This document shows positions 1 to 11,215 of a stretch of DNA of 64,000 nucleotides, piece by piece (the stretch's first letter is position 1; the number at the start of each line of letters is the position of its first letter). The DNA is from Salvator merianae (Eukaryota > Chordata > Lepidosauria > Squamata > Teiidae). The position numbers and the translations under genes are program-made. Below the pieces are notes generated by a model, which saw nothing but the letters and a program-made list of their open reading frames with translations, made no database searches and had not been told where the DNA came from. The DNA lies in assembly GCA_003586115.2 (NCBI GenBank), contig QVOM02000042.1, positions 38,046,019 through 38,110,018 on the forward strand, given 5' to 3'.

Positions 1-653
1 GCAGGGCAAAGAGGTGCATCTTCCCTGCTTTCCTATACATATAAAGCGAAGGTGCCTTATGCACCTCAGGGGAGGCTATTCATTAGTTTGGGAGCCATCA
101 CTGATATGCATGGAGAAGGCAGATGAGCCCTGGAGATATGTCTCTCTGGGACCCCATAGTGCTTGTAATGCTGCTATCTATACTGCCACCACTGCCGCCA
201 CAAGAACTACAGAAGTTCTTGAAAATGAAACACCCCACAATACAGCAGTGGTTATTTACACACTGGAACCAGTGGGATGGCAGAGGTCTCTGATGGCTCT
301 AAATCACATGTTGATATGATCCAAAGACGGCTCAGAGGAAGCAAAAGGAATCAATGATAGCTTCCACCCTCCCACTAGTTTCATTGTGCAAGCTACTGCG
401 TTGCGCATCCTAATAGCTAGACTTGCGCTCTCTGAAGTATGCACAGCTGTCTCCATTACCTCAGGTTACTCTGTAATAAGTCCCTTAAAATAATAGGCAT
501 CTGGCAATCTCACTGGCAGTGCTGAAAATCCAAAAAAAGTTCATATATCAGATCAAATGAACTCTTCCTTTCACTTTCCTAACCAATTCCCACTACACAC
601 AGATGCATTTGGGGAGACTTCTTTTTGAGTTCAAAACAACTTACTTTGAAGTC
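1..653. other. Unassigned single-copy-looking DNA
   Basis: No repeat family, exon or structured RNA is recognised. The open frame at 14-319 has no recognisable protein content and no splice context. Confidence 0.5.
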
Positions 654-656
654 AAT

Positions 657-798
657 GGGCCTTTCTGCACTTTCTACCTTAGAATGGGATTATTATAGTC
701 CAGCTGCTCCTGGTACAGCTGTGAAGCACTCCACAGCTATACCAGGAGCAGCTGGACTAAAATTACACCATTCTAAGGTAGAAAGCGCAGAAAGGCCC
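657..798. mobile_element. Palindromic MITE, PIF/Harbinger-like
   Basis: Almost the whole 142 bp is one inverted repeat with arms of about 65 bp around a loop of a few bases. The left end reads GGGCCTTTCTGCACTTTC and the right end is its complement, finishing in GGCCC. The triplet AAT is duplicated directly outside both ends (654-656 and 799-801), with C before and G after. A 3-bp target duplication and GGGCC termini fit PIF/Harbinger elements; assignment to that superfamily is inference. No coding capacity. If transcribed, it would fold into a long near-perfect hairpin. Confidence 0.8.
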
Positions 799-1005
799 AA
801 TGTCTATAGGATCTAGCTAGAAGCCTGAGATTTCACAACACTGCATTATGCTCTGTAAGTGACAGCTACTGGTGGCAATTGATTTAAGATTGGCTCTGGA
901 TGCCAGCTGAATATTGCGTTAACAGCTGATATTCCAGATAAAAGCCCATCTGGAATTATTGCCTGTTGACTAGACAACAAGAGGTCCTGTGCATGATTTA
1001 GTGAC

Positions 1006-1212
1006 GTGAACATCTGGGTATATGGCCAGTATGGAATGCCCAGAACTGTGCAATTGTGACTACTGCACACGCGTGGCCATTTTTTCACCCGTGCATATGC
1101 ATGATGAATGTGTACATCTGGGTATTTTGCCAGTGTAAAATGCCTGGATGTGTGTGATGCCACCATTGCACATGCACAATCATCTTTTTTGGCTACCAGA
1201 CATGCACTGTGG
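1006..1212. repeat. Degenerate two-copy tandem repeat, ~104 bp unit
   Basis: The string beginning GTGAACATCTGGGTAT at 1006 recurs as GTGTACATCTGGGTAT at 1110. The following ~70 bases align with many changes. Origin unknown. Confidence 0.5.
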
Positions 1213-1931
1213 CCACAGTGAAGATGGAGGTTCTGTCCAGAAGGTAAGTAATAGCACTATTTCAGAAAAAACCACCACAACAACTGGGTTTTCCTGAAAT
1301 AGGATTTCACATATTTTAAGGGGAATATGGCATAGCTATGGTAGGGTTGCCACAGATATATGTGGTAGTCTCACCATAATGACACCACAACGAAACGATA
1401 TTCCTCCCATCTGGATGTGGGCTAAGTCTTAATTGTATACCAGAACTGGGAATATCTCAGCTTTCCTTGTAATTTGTACATTTTTAACAATTTGTAGTTC
1501 TAATTCTACAAAGCTTTCTGAGGGCTATTTCAATTTTAACAGTCAAATCAATTCACCACAATGAATGATTTCACCTCTCAGGTCAGAGGCTGAAAAAGCC
1601 TTTGTTTCAACTGCGGAATGGTAAAAGCTGAAAGTATTATGTCACAGCTATCTACAGCCTTCTTTTGCTGAAGGCACACACTGCTCTCATTTCAAAATAT
1701 TATTGCCACTACTTAAAGATAATGGCTTATGTTTCTGAAACTGGAATACATTTCCATTTAACAGTAGCCAAAGCAGACTGGGGATGCTGTGGCAGAACAG
1801 GTTCCAATTTTTTTCTCACTGCATGAAATAAATAGTTATTGCTTGCCAATGCCATGAAAACACAACAATGCTCTATAGTCATCTCTCATACAGAGTGAAG
1901 GTTCAGTTTCACAAATTGTGTTATGGAAAAC
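1213..1931. other. Unassigned AT-rich stretch
   Basis: Nothing recognised between the 104-bp duplication and the next transposon. Confidence 0.4.
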
Positions 1932-1934
1932 TGA

Positions 1935-2497
1935 GGGCCTTTGCTCACTAGCCTGGTATACCAGAACAAGCTGCTTGCTAGTACACTTCTTCTGCACAGG
2001 ACTAGTGCCATTCTGGTCCAGAACTGTCCTATCTTGGTTTAGTGGTGGGCCTGTTGAAAAGGTCTGCAAGCATACTAATGCCATCTGTTCCAGTCCAGGC
2101 ATCAGCACTTTTGCACCTGGTATGGAATAAGGAGAATGCCACAGCCCCATCTTTGGAGGTATAGCTTTGAGGTGGGACTGTGGAGTTTTCCATTGTTCCT
2201 TAGACAAGCTTCAAAGATCATTTTCAAAAACCCCTAGATGGAGGTAGTTCAGTCCCACTCTCATGCACTGGATGTGTCATTGGAGTGACAGAGACTTGAG
2301 CCAATCACAGGCAAGAGTGGCTCTTATGGCAGAAGTATACTTTGCCTGTAGAGGAACAGGGAAGGTGCATTGGCATTGCTGCTGATGTTGGACTGGGATA
2401 ATGGTGTTCCAGCTCTCACAATGCAGGTGGCACCTGCTGGGACAGGTAGGAGCAGACTAGTTAAACCACTCCAAGGGAGGTAAATGCAGAAATGATC
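1935..2497 (-). mobile_element. Non-autonomous DNA transposon, 563-bp family, copy A
   Basis: The left end (GGGCCTTTGCTCACTAG) and the complement of the right end (GATCATTTCTGCATTTACC) are imperfect inverted repeats of the same TIR type as the other GGGCC elements here. The triplet TGA is duplicated on both sides (1932-1934, 2498-2500), inside a CTGAG context. The interior aligns over most of its length with 42052-42630 in the opposite orientation: shared blocks include TGGTTTAACTAGTCTGCTCC and CAGCTTGTTCTGGTAT. The 123-residue minus-strand frame and the plus-strand frame inside it are chance frames, since copy B breaks them. Likely PIF/Harbinger-mobilised; carries no transposase. Confidence 0.7.
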
Positions 2498-2500
2498 TGA

Positions 2501-3136
2501 GAGTTAGGGCAACCATGGAAGCCCAGTCTATCAACGTACGTCAGTGGTGCAAAAGAAGTAAAATCACATTGCTTCAAGTTTCTGGGTTTGTATTAGAAGA
2601 AGGAGGGAGTCACATTTTGCCATCTGTATAAAAGCAGAAGTATAGATGTATATAGAACTATATGATATGAGAGATAACTATATTTGCTGCATTTTTAGCT
2701 TTGTAATTGGTTTGGAAGAATATAATGTACATTTGAATTAAGAAGGAAAGTGGACCTGTGGCTCTCTAAAGGGTGTTAATAGCAACACCAACAGGTTTCC
2801 TATCTCTGCATTCACTTACTGGGCATCAATAAAATATCTTCTGTTTGGATTATAACACAGTCAGATCTGGCCTATCCCTAAATATCTGATATATTAATTT
2901 ACAGCACAATATTAACTTGCAGTTACTTGCTTACCCAATGAGTGTAAAAGGACACGCTCTTAAGTTTCTGACCAGAAAAAGTTACTCAATAATCAAAAAT
3001 GGGGAACAGTTTTCCTAGAAGTGTTAGCGCTACCTCTGCTACCAAAGGCCATGCTTCCTAGGGGAATCTGCTTCCACACTGACAGCACAACAGACACTCC
3101 AGCTCATTGACAAGAAGGAAAAACACACAAACACAC
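2501..3136. other. Unassigned stretch
   Basis: No recognised repeat or gene; a short CA-rich run (3121-3139) abuts the next element. Confidence 0.4.
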
Positions 3137-3139
3137 ACA

Positions 3140-3338
3140 GGGCCTTTTCACATTTTCCACCATGGATTGTTCACCAGCAAACATTCCACAGTGGAACAGA
3201 CCTCACAGTGCAGCAACCATTCGCACTGTGAGGCCTGAAACATCCTGGTAATGGGCTGGCAGCATTTGCAGGGTTGTGCAGTCGTGCTTAACTGGTGCGT
3301 GTCTGCTCACTTACTAACAGGTAAGTGAGAACAGGTGC
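3140..3338 (-). mobile_element. Partial MITE related to the 36.7-kb element
   Basis: It starts GGGCCTTTTCACATTTTCC. The next ~60 bases match the complement of 37100-37169, including a small palindrome around TTCACCAG. The right side ends in GGTAAGTGAGAACAGG, which resembles the GGTAAGTGCA...GGCCC ends of other elements. The interior is shortened relative to the 423-bp relative. The left flank is ACA within CACAG, but no matching right duplication is visible. Confidence 0.5.
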
Positions 3339-3612
3339 TACTAGATCCCCTTGCTATTTAAATGTATAGGATTTTTTATATACATTAGCAGTGAGTAGGA
3401 CTGGATATCACTGAACATTATGGGCACAAGTCTTCAGGAAAGGTGGGTGAGGGAGAAAGAGAGCTCCTTGGTCTTAAGTAAAAGAGGGGAGGTTACAAAA
3501 CAACCTTCTCCTCCTCTACCTCTCTTCCTTCTCTCAACTTGAGCTTGATTCAGGTGAAGTGCCTTGGCTACTGCTTGCATTCTGGGAATGCTCAGTGTTT
3601 GTGGCTGCTCTT
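3339..3612. other. Unassigned, partly CT-rich
   Basis: A pyrimidine-rich run at 3496-3540; otherwise featureless. Confidence 0.4.
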
Positions 3613-4400
3613 CTAGCTATATTGCTGTGCTTTTGGCTCTTCTGATTTGAAGAAGCATGAGGTGTGGGCTTCTGAATCTTCTGCCTTAAGCAGTGCTACA
3701 GCTCCTGGAAGGGCTTTAGCATGTTGTAAATGCGCTGCAGTGCCGTATAGCACCGTTATCAGTTCCACCTCCATAATGAGGTCACTGAGCTCTGAGAACA
3801 CCTGGATCACATGTTTGATGTTGACCAGAATCAAGGTAGCTGTTGTCCTTGCTCTTGCTGCTCTGTCTTTTCTTCCATGTTGCTGGATGTCTGGAGGAGC
3901 TCCTCCTGCCTCTATAAGCTCTTTGGAGTGTGGCATCAGCAACCCCATCTCCTCTTCTGTCTGGAGGTCCTCAAAGACTTCGCTCCCAGCTGCAGCAATA
4001 CTATCCACATTCTCTTCCTCCTCCTCCTCTTTTGGCACAGCAGCGCTGTCCCCCTTCACAACAGGCTACTGCTACAGCTTTGATCTGCAGGAACATAATG
4101 TGCTTTGATTGATATACCCTAGGGCCTCCTTTTCAGTGTCAAATATGGATGATGTTGAATGTATTCCAGGCTGCCTTCAGTGATAGCTGTGGATATACTT
4201 CCATGTAGATTTCATTGTGGACAAATGTCCTCCTCAAGCAGTGCAGCTTCAATGCCTAGATTATGTCCTGGCCCTTGGCTGGATGAGAGAGATGGTGTTT
4301 GGTTGTAATAAAGATGAATTGATGATGAATATAATGTCCTCTGGGTGTCTTGGTGCATCGTCCAAGATCAGGTGCACCTTAAAGGCCAAGTTTTCCTGCC
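3613..4400 (-). pseudogene. Decayed pogo/Tigger (JRK/CENPB-type) transposase C-terminus
   Basis: Read on the minus strand from about 4378, the translation gives LILDDAPRHPED and, 12 residues later, QPNTISLIQP. This matches the pogo/Tigger DDE catalytic core pattern 'LDNAPGHP...PPNTTSLIQPMDQG', in which the aspartate is catalytic. A stop follows, and the similarity carries on in other frames: TFVHNEIYMEVYP, then KAAWN. It then enters an open frame (4059-3613) with an acidic run of glutamates, followed by ENVDSIAAAGSEVFEDLQTE and MPHSKELIEAG, which resembles the acidic linker and C-terminal helices of Tigger and TIGD proteins. The N-terminal CENPB DNA-binding half is not visible upstream. Frameshifts and stops make it non-functional. 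Whether it comes from a transposon or a retrocopy of a TIGD/JRK-like gene cannot be told from the sequence. No terminal repeats were found around it. Confidence 0.6.
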
Positions 4401-4705
4401 TCAGGTACTTTCTGAGCTCCAAAGCAAAACATATTCAGAAACACAGAGACAAGTGTTAAAATGTATACAGATACAAGGTAGAGAAGCTGATGCAATTAAT
4501 AATAAGTGAGAAAGATGCCAATAAGGAGAAAGTGGGAAAGAGGAAGAAATGGTTATGAAATAAGATGAGGTAGGAAAGTGAAAAGTAGTTTAAACATTAG
4601 GAACAAAGAGCCAGATGGCATAATTTAAAGCTCAGGTTTTCCTAACTAAACAATTTTTACCTGTTGTGGTTATAAGTCTTTGATAGTCCTTTACATATCT
4701 ATATA
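4401..4705. other. Unassigned, purine-rich
   Basis: A, G-rich run at about 4500-4610; no gene or repeat family recognised. Confidence 0.4.
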
Positions 4706-4707
4706 TA

Positions 4708-6028
4708 CCCTGTTTCCCCCAAAATAAGACAAAGATGCATTAGGTCTTATTTTCAGTGGATGTCTTATTTTTCCCATGAACAACAATCTACATTTATTCT
4801 TGAACAAAAAATCAACATTTATTCAAATATAGTCATGTCATCACATTCTAGAACATCATCATAACTTTCCAAACCCTGAATTCTATTGCCAATTGCATTT
4901 TACTTTTTTACATGTATAGCTGCCTGGACACTATTTAAATTGACTTTTTTATGAACTGTAACTAGGGCTTATTTTTGGAGTAGGGCTTATATTTTTTTTG
5001 TTTGTTTTTTACATTTTATTTTTTAAGGATATATAAAATTACACTAAGCAATTCATGATTTATCAACTAACATTTTTAACTACTGACTTCCTACTTCCCA
5101 AATTTCTTCTATATTTCATACTCCCCAACCACCCAGTTCTTTTCTTCTACTAATAGTCTTCTTTTCTCATCATTCTTTCCCTCCAGCAAACACCAATCCA
5201 TTTTCCAGGTCCGCTTTCCAGATCTTGCAAAAGTTCAATAGAGGGTTTCCAGTTTTCACAAAAATCTATCCACTGCCTTATTTTTCTGTAAATTATTATA
5301 TTTATCCGATCTCCGCAAGCTCTCAGAATCTTCTTTTCATATCAGTCTTTCAGTAATGTGGCTTCTGCCCATTATTCTACTAAGCTACTTCTTAAATTCC
5401 CCTTTCTGATTCCTTCGGGTTTTTTTTTTTAATTTTGTCTCTGCTGCTTATCTTAGCAAGTAAGGACAGTTCAAATGTATTTTAATGAGACACTGAAAAC
5501 CCCAGTGCGTCCAAAAACAGAACTTTGAATGATTTATCTAAAGATTCACAGCCTTTGCAAATTTTTAGCATCTTGCTGAATTACGATGAATCCAAGCTGT
5601 AATTGTAGAGGGTTTGTTTTTTCTCCCCCCCCCATCCTTTCCTTAATGTTTATCTTAGTTGTAGTATCTTCATAAATTAAAAGAGGATCGGCCAAACTTA
5701 CTGTCTTGAAAGACAACACACAACGTGACTCAGGAATGTTGACAAATTTCCTCCAGCTCCTTCATCCCCTCCATACGCAGGCTGCCGCGAATCTCTCGCC
5801 ACCCCCGCTGGGGGGAAGACTTGTTTGGAGCTCTAATGAGGAATCCCCCCGCTTCCCTGTCACTCAGAGAGATGAAACTCCCCCCTCTGTCTCCTCACGT
5901 TGCGGTTTGATCAGAGGAAAAATTCCTCTCAGCAACTACATTCGGCCATCTTCGAGTAGGGCTTATATTTCGAGCATTCTTGAAAATCCTTAAAAATCAT
6001 GCTACGTCTTATTTTCAGGGAAACAGGG
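4708..6028. mobile_element. Tc1/mariner-like MITE, interrupted by an L1
   Basis: The ends are CCCTGTTTCCCCCAAAATAAG at the left and CTTATTTTCAGGGAAACAGGG at the right, which are inverted repeats. A TA dinucleotide sits immediately outside each end (4706-4707, 6029-6030), as expected for Tc1/mariner. Internal TTAGGTCTTATTTTCAG and AGGGCTTATTTT motifs are typical of this widespread vertebrate MITE type. Without the insertion the element would be about 345 bp. Family name not assigned. Confidence 0.7.
4995..5953 (-). mobile_element. Internally deleted L1 retrotransposon with intact 5' and 3' ends
   Basis: A 17-bp string (GAGTAGGGCTTATATTT) is present exactly at 4978-4994 and 5954-5970, a clean target-site duplication. 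On the minus strand the insert starts GAAGATGGCCGAATG, resembling the 5' end of vertebrate L1s. It then has a GC-rich 5'-UTR-like stretch (5950-5750) and ends in an A-rich tail (plus-strand T-rich 4995-5025). Near the 3' end the minus-strand frame reads FCENWKPSIELL, similar to the last residues of L1 ORF2. ORF1 and nearly all of ORF2 are missing, so the ~959-bp element is a non-autonomous deletion product that kept both termini. The exact target duplication implies a fairly recent insertion. Confidence 0.75.
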
Positions 6029-6030
6029 TA

Positions 6031-8848
6031 GTACACATCTGTGTACTTCATATTAGAAGTCATTTTTAGTATTTGTTAATAATAGCCTCTAGCTGTGAAG
6101 TTAATTATGCATTGTTGAATAAGTACTACCATTTCTTTCTCTTCAACCTACTCAGGATGTCTATGACAAATATGAAAAATAAAATTAATTTTACTTTATT
6201 TGTTCTCTCCCTATTTTCCATCCCTTGGCATATGGTTATGGCCCCTCCCTCTCTCTCCCTCCCCAATTTAATTTCTGTCACTTTTAGCTCCCTCCCTCAT
6301 GCCTTTTAGCCACAGAAGTAGACTTCGTGGGAAACAAATGGATTTTATTCCCAAATTAAGTGGTTTTTGGAAAAGAAAAAGAAAAGAAAAAGTCAAGTTG
6401 AATTGTCTCACAAACTTCTGTGTGACGTACGGTAACTCCACAGTTTCTCCTCATGTTTTTTTCCTCACATTATTCTACACTATAATTCTACTTTATCCAG
6501 TTTCTGTAAAATTCATCTTAAAATGGTGTTGTTTTTTTTTTAAAAAAAATTCTTATCCAGCATTAGCAGTGAGATTGAAAACTGCCAGCCTTGGGCTGTC
6601 TTCATTCCCAGTTCCCCACATGCACTGTATTCATCTCCTAAATGTAATATATTTATAATCAGGGCCACAGCAATATGACCTGTTTTGATTTTTAAATAAA
6701 TCTGAGACAGCCAGCTTGCAATGAGGTGGAAGAGAGGGGGATACCTAGTTTAAATCAGAAGCAGGGCATCCATTCATCAAGGCCTTTGCAATTTAGTTAA
6801 TCTCTTCAGGATATTATTTTATATTTATGACTTAAAAAGAAAACTCCCTAGAAAGTAAGATTCCATGGGAAATTAGAAAATTGTGTCTAAGCACCAGGAG
6901 AGACCTTTTATCCTTTAATTTCGTGGCAGTTTCAGTCCCTCCCCTTTTTAATTTTCTTTATATAAAGTTGCAGCTTTAATGGCACTGCACCAATATAAAA
7001 AAAATACTGAAAGTCAGAGAAAAAAAATTACACTCTTACACTTCTAAGCTTAGTTCTTGAATACCAAGGGCCTTTGACTTTGATACCAATTGTATAGTTT
7101 CTTTCCTCTGATCTGAACCACCTCAATAATTAAAAACTCAAACTGTGTCTCTCTTCTCAGGTGTTCAAAGTGTCTTTTATAGTCTGCCTGTGAAGAATAT
7201 ATTTGCTTTTTCCTCCTCATCTCTGAGGATGCAGGACTTGAAATGTAAATATGTCTCCATCTGTCGCCTCCAATCACATTCATGTTAGTCTATAAATGTC
7301 TTCTCCAGTCTTCTGCTCATATCTCTTAACCGTTTCCACTGGGTAGAGATGTAATCCTTTTCAGTAAATCGAATAATCCTTAAAAGCCAGAGTGGTTCAA
7401 GTCAGCCACGTGTTGGTTATTTTATTGATTGTATCAAATAAAAACCAAATTTCCAGAACATATTTTAAAAAGGGAGGAAAAAAAAAAACCCACCACCAAC
7501 AGCCAGCATTTTTAAAAACATTTATTTTCTCACCAACTCCTCCCTTCTCCTTTTCGCTTGCCACAAGGTGTTCTATCTTGGAGATGAAACAAGCAAGGTC
7601 TAAACTAATTAACTAACCAGCAGTGATCTATGGCCTCAGTAACTTGCATTCCTGAAGATTTATTCCATTTTGAATTCATTGCCAACTCCCTCCAGGGAAA
7701 TAAAGATTGCTGCCTATTAAAGATGGGGACAGAAAAAGGCACCTTCACTGTAGACGGCTTGTAGAAGAAAATAATACTGTAATCATTCCCTCCAATCAGC
7801 TGAAAAGGATTAAATCTTCTGCTTCTAAAGTAATGTTCCAATTGAGCCTTGGGGAAGAATAATTCATGATTAGGGAGAAGACTGGTCTAGCAAATGTGAA
7901 CATTATGTCCATTACTTAAACACACTTCCTGGGCTGACTGCTAATGTACCCAAGGGGCCTTGCAACAGCAGCCACAGATAGGACCAATGAAATAGGCCGA
8001 CAAGGACAAGAAGTATTATCATCTACGTTCAACAGCACTGCGTAGACTTTGCCACTGCTAAATCACTGCCTTTGGTAAATAGCCCAGATAACTCATTTTA
8101 ATAGAAGAATTCGTCTCTTCTTTATGTGTATTAAACAACAGACTCTTATGAGCTGTGGCAGTGTATTGATTCCAAGGAAAGCCACTGTGCATACCAATTC
8201 TGTAATTTATGCTGTTTTGTGGCTGTGGCTGTATTTGTTATGCATAGTGTATTAAACATTCAATAGCTCAATTTAATCTGCTTCAGCCAAATTGCGCAGC
8301 ACATCATGCCAGATAGTGGTTGTTTCATATACACAGCCCATCTGCTTCCTGTTCTATAATTCATTCAACAGGCAAAGTTTCTGGATGCCTCAGGCAAATA
8401 TATTTATATAATATATCACACACACAAAATCCTACAGGGTCCAAAAGTGTCTGGGATTCTCCCAGTTCTCAACTGGTTTTTTTTTTTTTTTTTGCAATGG
8501 GTAGAAGCAAGAGGGCCATTTCTTCATTCTGAATGGTGAAGGGGTGGGAATGTCTATGTTTTTAGCTCTAAGAGTCCAGATATTCCATCAATTGTGTTAA
8601 TCCTTGATAGTGGAAGAAAAAATATAAAGCATTTATACAAGCTGAAAAGATGGTGGCATAGAGAGAAGAGTGTGAACAGGCTCCATTTTACTGCATTCAA
8701 GGTGATGTGAAAATTCTATCTGCAACAGTAGTTGAAGCTTCCTTGTCAAGCTATGGGTGACTGTGTGAATCATTTTTGAGTTGTTTTAGGATATGGACTT
8801 GGGAAAGACTGGGAATCTAAATGCTGAAACTGTAGCATTTGTGGAGAC
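6031..8848. other. Long unassigned AT-rich stretch
   Basis: No recognisable family in 2.8 kb. Low-complexity points: pyrimidine run 6243-6300, AAAAG run 6373-6392, T run 8477-8493, short CA run near 8420. The small open frames here show no protein-like content. Confidence 0.45.
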
Positions 8849-9119
8849 CTATGGCTCCTATCTTTCAATAGGAGGATCGGAGTTTGAGGCCCTTGTCTGC
8901 CTTGTAGAGGGGATGAGCACCCTCTACTGGCCTCTAGCTCCAGCCAACCTAGCTGTTCGAAAGCAAGTAACTGCAAGTAGATAAACAGGGAGCATCACTT
9001 TGTGTGATGCGGAAGATAGATAGATGTAAGCCTTCGGGCGAAAAATAATCTTGTAAGCTGCTTTGAGTCAGCTTCGGCCGAGAAAAGTGGGGTATAAAAA
9101 CCAGATTCTTCTTCTTCTA
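8849..9119 (+). mobile_element. tRNA-derived SINE with L2-like 3' tail, copy 1
   Basis: It aligns with the better-preserved minus-strand copy at 21867-22177. Shared blocks are TCTTTCAATAGGAGGATCGG (B-box side of the tRNA-like head), CTGGCCTCTAGCTCCAGCCA and GTAAGCTGCTTTGAGTCAGC. The 3' end is GTGGGGTATAAAAACC followed by a CTT-rich tail. The 'GCTTTGAG...GGGGTATAAA' end resembles L2 LINE 3' ends, suggesting mobilisation by L2 machinery (inference). The tRNA-like 5' head is decayed or truncated here. The open frame at 8793-8984 is a by-product of this SINE. Confidence 0.75.
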
Positions 9120-10104
9120 TGTACAAAATTCTTCATCCCCTCCTAGATGTACATTCCTCTTGACTGTTTCTGTTCAGATTCCTTTGTCCTACCTACATAT
9201 GTGCAGCCAAGATTAGTAGCACAGCTGACACTGCTAGGACATACTTTACACAATCATTTCTTGGTGTTGGATATGATGCTAGCTTTTTTACCCCACTTGT
9301 CTCACAAATCAGCCAATTCTTACCATGTTTCTGCAAACTCCTTTGTAATAGTTCCTGTACTAACCATATGCAAGGGATGCATTGGCTGTAGTTAAGTCAC
9401 TACACAAGGTGAGCCACACAATAACAGCCTCCCGTACTTGCATGGTTCTATATGTATAAGGAACGTGTAGATATTTACACATAACCTCCTTCTACACACT
9501 CTCCACGTGTTTCTTCTTCTATATCTTCAGAAAGAATTGAACCAGAGAATTGTCTGTTAATTCCAGTAGGGTTCATTCTGGTCCTACTGATTTACAATGT
9601 CCTATTTATTTCCCCAGAGGAATGGTATATTGTTGCTGCTCAGTTTATTGAGAGCCTAGAAAATGAGAAACATGTGAGTGTGGATGCTTAATGGGCCCAA
9701 ACGCAGCATTTCAGTACAGCCTCTCTTAGCAGAAAGCCAATAACTGGCAGGCATTTCCCCAGAACTCTGTTTCCAGTCTTTATGAAGTTTAGATTCTAAT
9801 TAGTCAAGATGGACAACTGGAAGAGACACTGCTAGTGATTGCCTTGTGGCCAGGGGCTCTGTTGTCTGCTCCTGAGATCAATATTTAATGTCTTAAGGTT
9901 GAGCTATGAGTCTACAATGAACCATTATGTCTCTCCCTTAATGTGGAGACCTCTATGTTATTTCCTCTGTCTCATATTATGATGAGCACTTTCATATTTA
10001 AGGTCACCTCCTTTCTCCACCTCTCTCTGTGTCTGTGTTTCTGTGTGCACATGTGTAATTCTGCATGTCCATCAAATTCAGGAGTCAAGCCAGCTGTAGC
10101 ACTT
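9120..10104. other. Unassigned stretch
   Basis: No repeat family or exon recognised; TCTCTCTGTGTCTGTG low complexity at about 10020-10050. Confidence 0.4.
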
Positions 10105-10190
10105 GGGTTGGAATGCTGTCTGCAAATGGGAGTGAATCTCACTGAACTCAGTGGGACTGGTTTCTAAGTAAATATCTAAATGATTGTGCT
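10105..10190 (+). repeat. Possible ancient amniote interspersed repeat fragment
   Basis: CACTGAACTCAGTGGGACT followed by TCTAAGTAAATAT resembles a motif (ACTGAACTCAATGGGACTTA...GAGTAAA) that is frequent in reptile genomes. The family was not identified, and only this short core is recognisable. Confidence 0.35.
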
Positions 10191-10404
10191 GTCAAAATCT
10201 GAATGATAAATATGAGGGCATCTTTATGTTTCTCGCCTTACATACAGGAACTACACAATATTATGGAAGTCTGTGACTAACGCGGTCTTCTTCCAAAGGC
10301 GTTTTCTTCTTATTAAAGTTTATCATCTTTCTTAAGTGGTTACTTTGTACCCCAGCTGAGTGAAAATTGAAGTGCATTATTTTATGCACTTTGAGACATA
10401 TAAC

Positions 10405-10564
10405 TATCGTATTTCATACCATATGAGATGCATTGGCATGTAATAATTTGCCAAGTAATATTTAAGAAAGATAAATAAAAAAATATAGGATGCAGGGTGA
10501 TTTTAAGAGAAATTGTCAGAGAAAAAATGTGGGTCTCATATGACAAAAATGTAGTATGCAGTAC
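10405..10564. mobile_element. Degenerate short TIR element
   Basis: The left end TATCGTATTTCATACCATATG and the complement of the right end (TACTGCATACTACATTTTTG, then TCATATGAGACCC) form a weak inverted repeat. The pattern recalls the CGTATTTTTCGCTCCATAAGA-type MITEs of vertebrates. Both arms are heavily mutated. Confidence 0.4.
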
Positions 10565-10650
10565 AATTTTACAACCTTAGGTCACTTCCATGGAAAACTT
10601 CCCATAGAAATGAAGCTACAGGATTGCAAACAAATAGTATGCAAAACTAT

Positions 10651-10830
10651 GACCCTTTCTGCACTTGGACGTATTTCAGATTATATCTCAGAATAGGGAC
10701 GTGCCATCTGCATGCTAGTGCAAACTATGGTAGACCCTGGGCAAGACCTTTCATAGTTTGCACTAGCATGTGCATAGCAGGTCCCTATTCTGGGATATAA
10801 TCCACAATAAGGCCAAGTGCAGAATGGGCC
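10651..10830. mobile_element. 180-bp foldback MITE, PIF/Harbinger-like
   Basis: The ends GACCCTTTCTGCACTTGG and (complemented) GGCCCATTCTGCACTTGG are inverted repeats. The arms extend inward through CTCAGAATAGGGAC and GTCCCTATTCTGGGAT to the central GCACTAGCATG pair. The flanks are TAT and TAC, an imperfect triplet duplication. The same family occurs at 44924-45104, 45114-45293 and, as a half copy, at 49786-49876. Confidence 0.75.
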
Positions 10831-11142
10831 TACTTTCCACAATATTGCACAAGTTTTGAAAAATGGTATAATTTTTCACTTGTACTTAGGAGACCTAAAA
10901 ACGTGAGATAATTTACAAGGTATGAAACACTTTTTAAAAATGATATATAACCCAAAACTTAACACACAACTCCCAAATAATTCCTAATACATATAGGACA
11001 AAGACATCAAAGGCTACAACACTACCAATCTCAGATAAAGCAGGGAAAACAGCCCAAGCACTAAGTTATATCACACCATTATGTACTGCAACATAGTCTC
11101 ACCCCATAAACAGTCTCGTGAATAATGAAAGAAATATTTATT
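10831..11142. other. Unassigned stretch
   Basis: AT-rich, no recognised content. Confidence 0.4.
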
Positions 11143-11215
11143 CAGTAGTCCCTCCATATCTGTGGTTTTCATGTCAGAACTTCAGTATATTCAGAACTGC
11201 AATATATGAACTTCC
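11143..11215 (+). mobile_element. Possible Tigger-type left end
   Basis: CAGTAGTCCCTCCATATCTG resembles the CAGT(T)G(T)CCCTC(G/C)GTATCC(G)TGG ends of Tigger-derived MITEs. No matching right end was located. Confidence 0.4.

Noticed and set aside
8641..8690. Second L1 5' end (AAAAGATGGTGGCATAGAG)
   Set aside because: Only a short weak resemblance to L1 starts, with no target duplication or 3' part.
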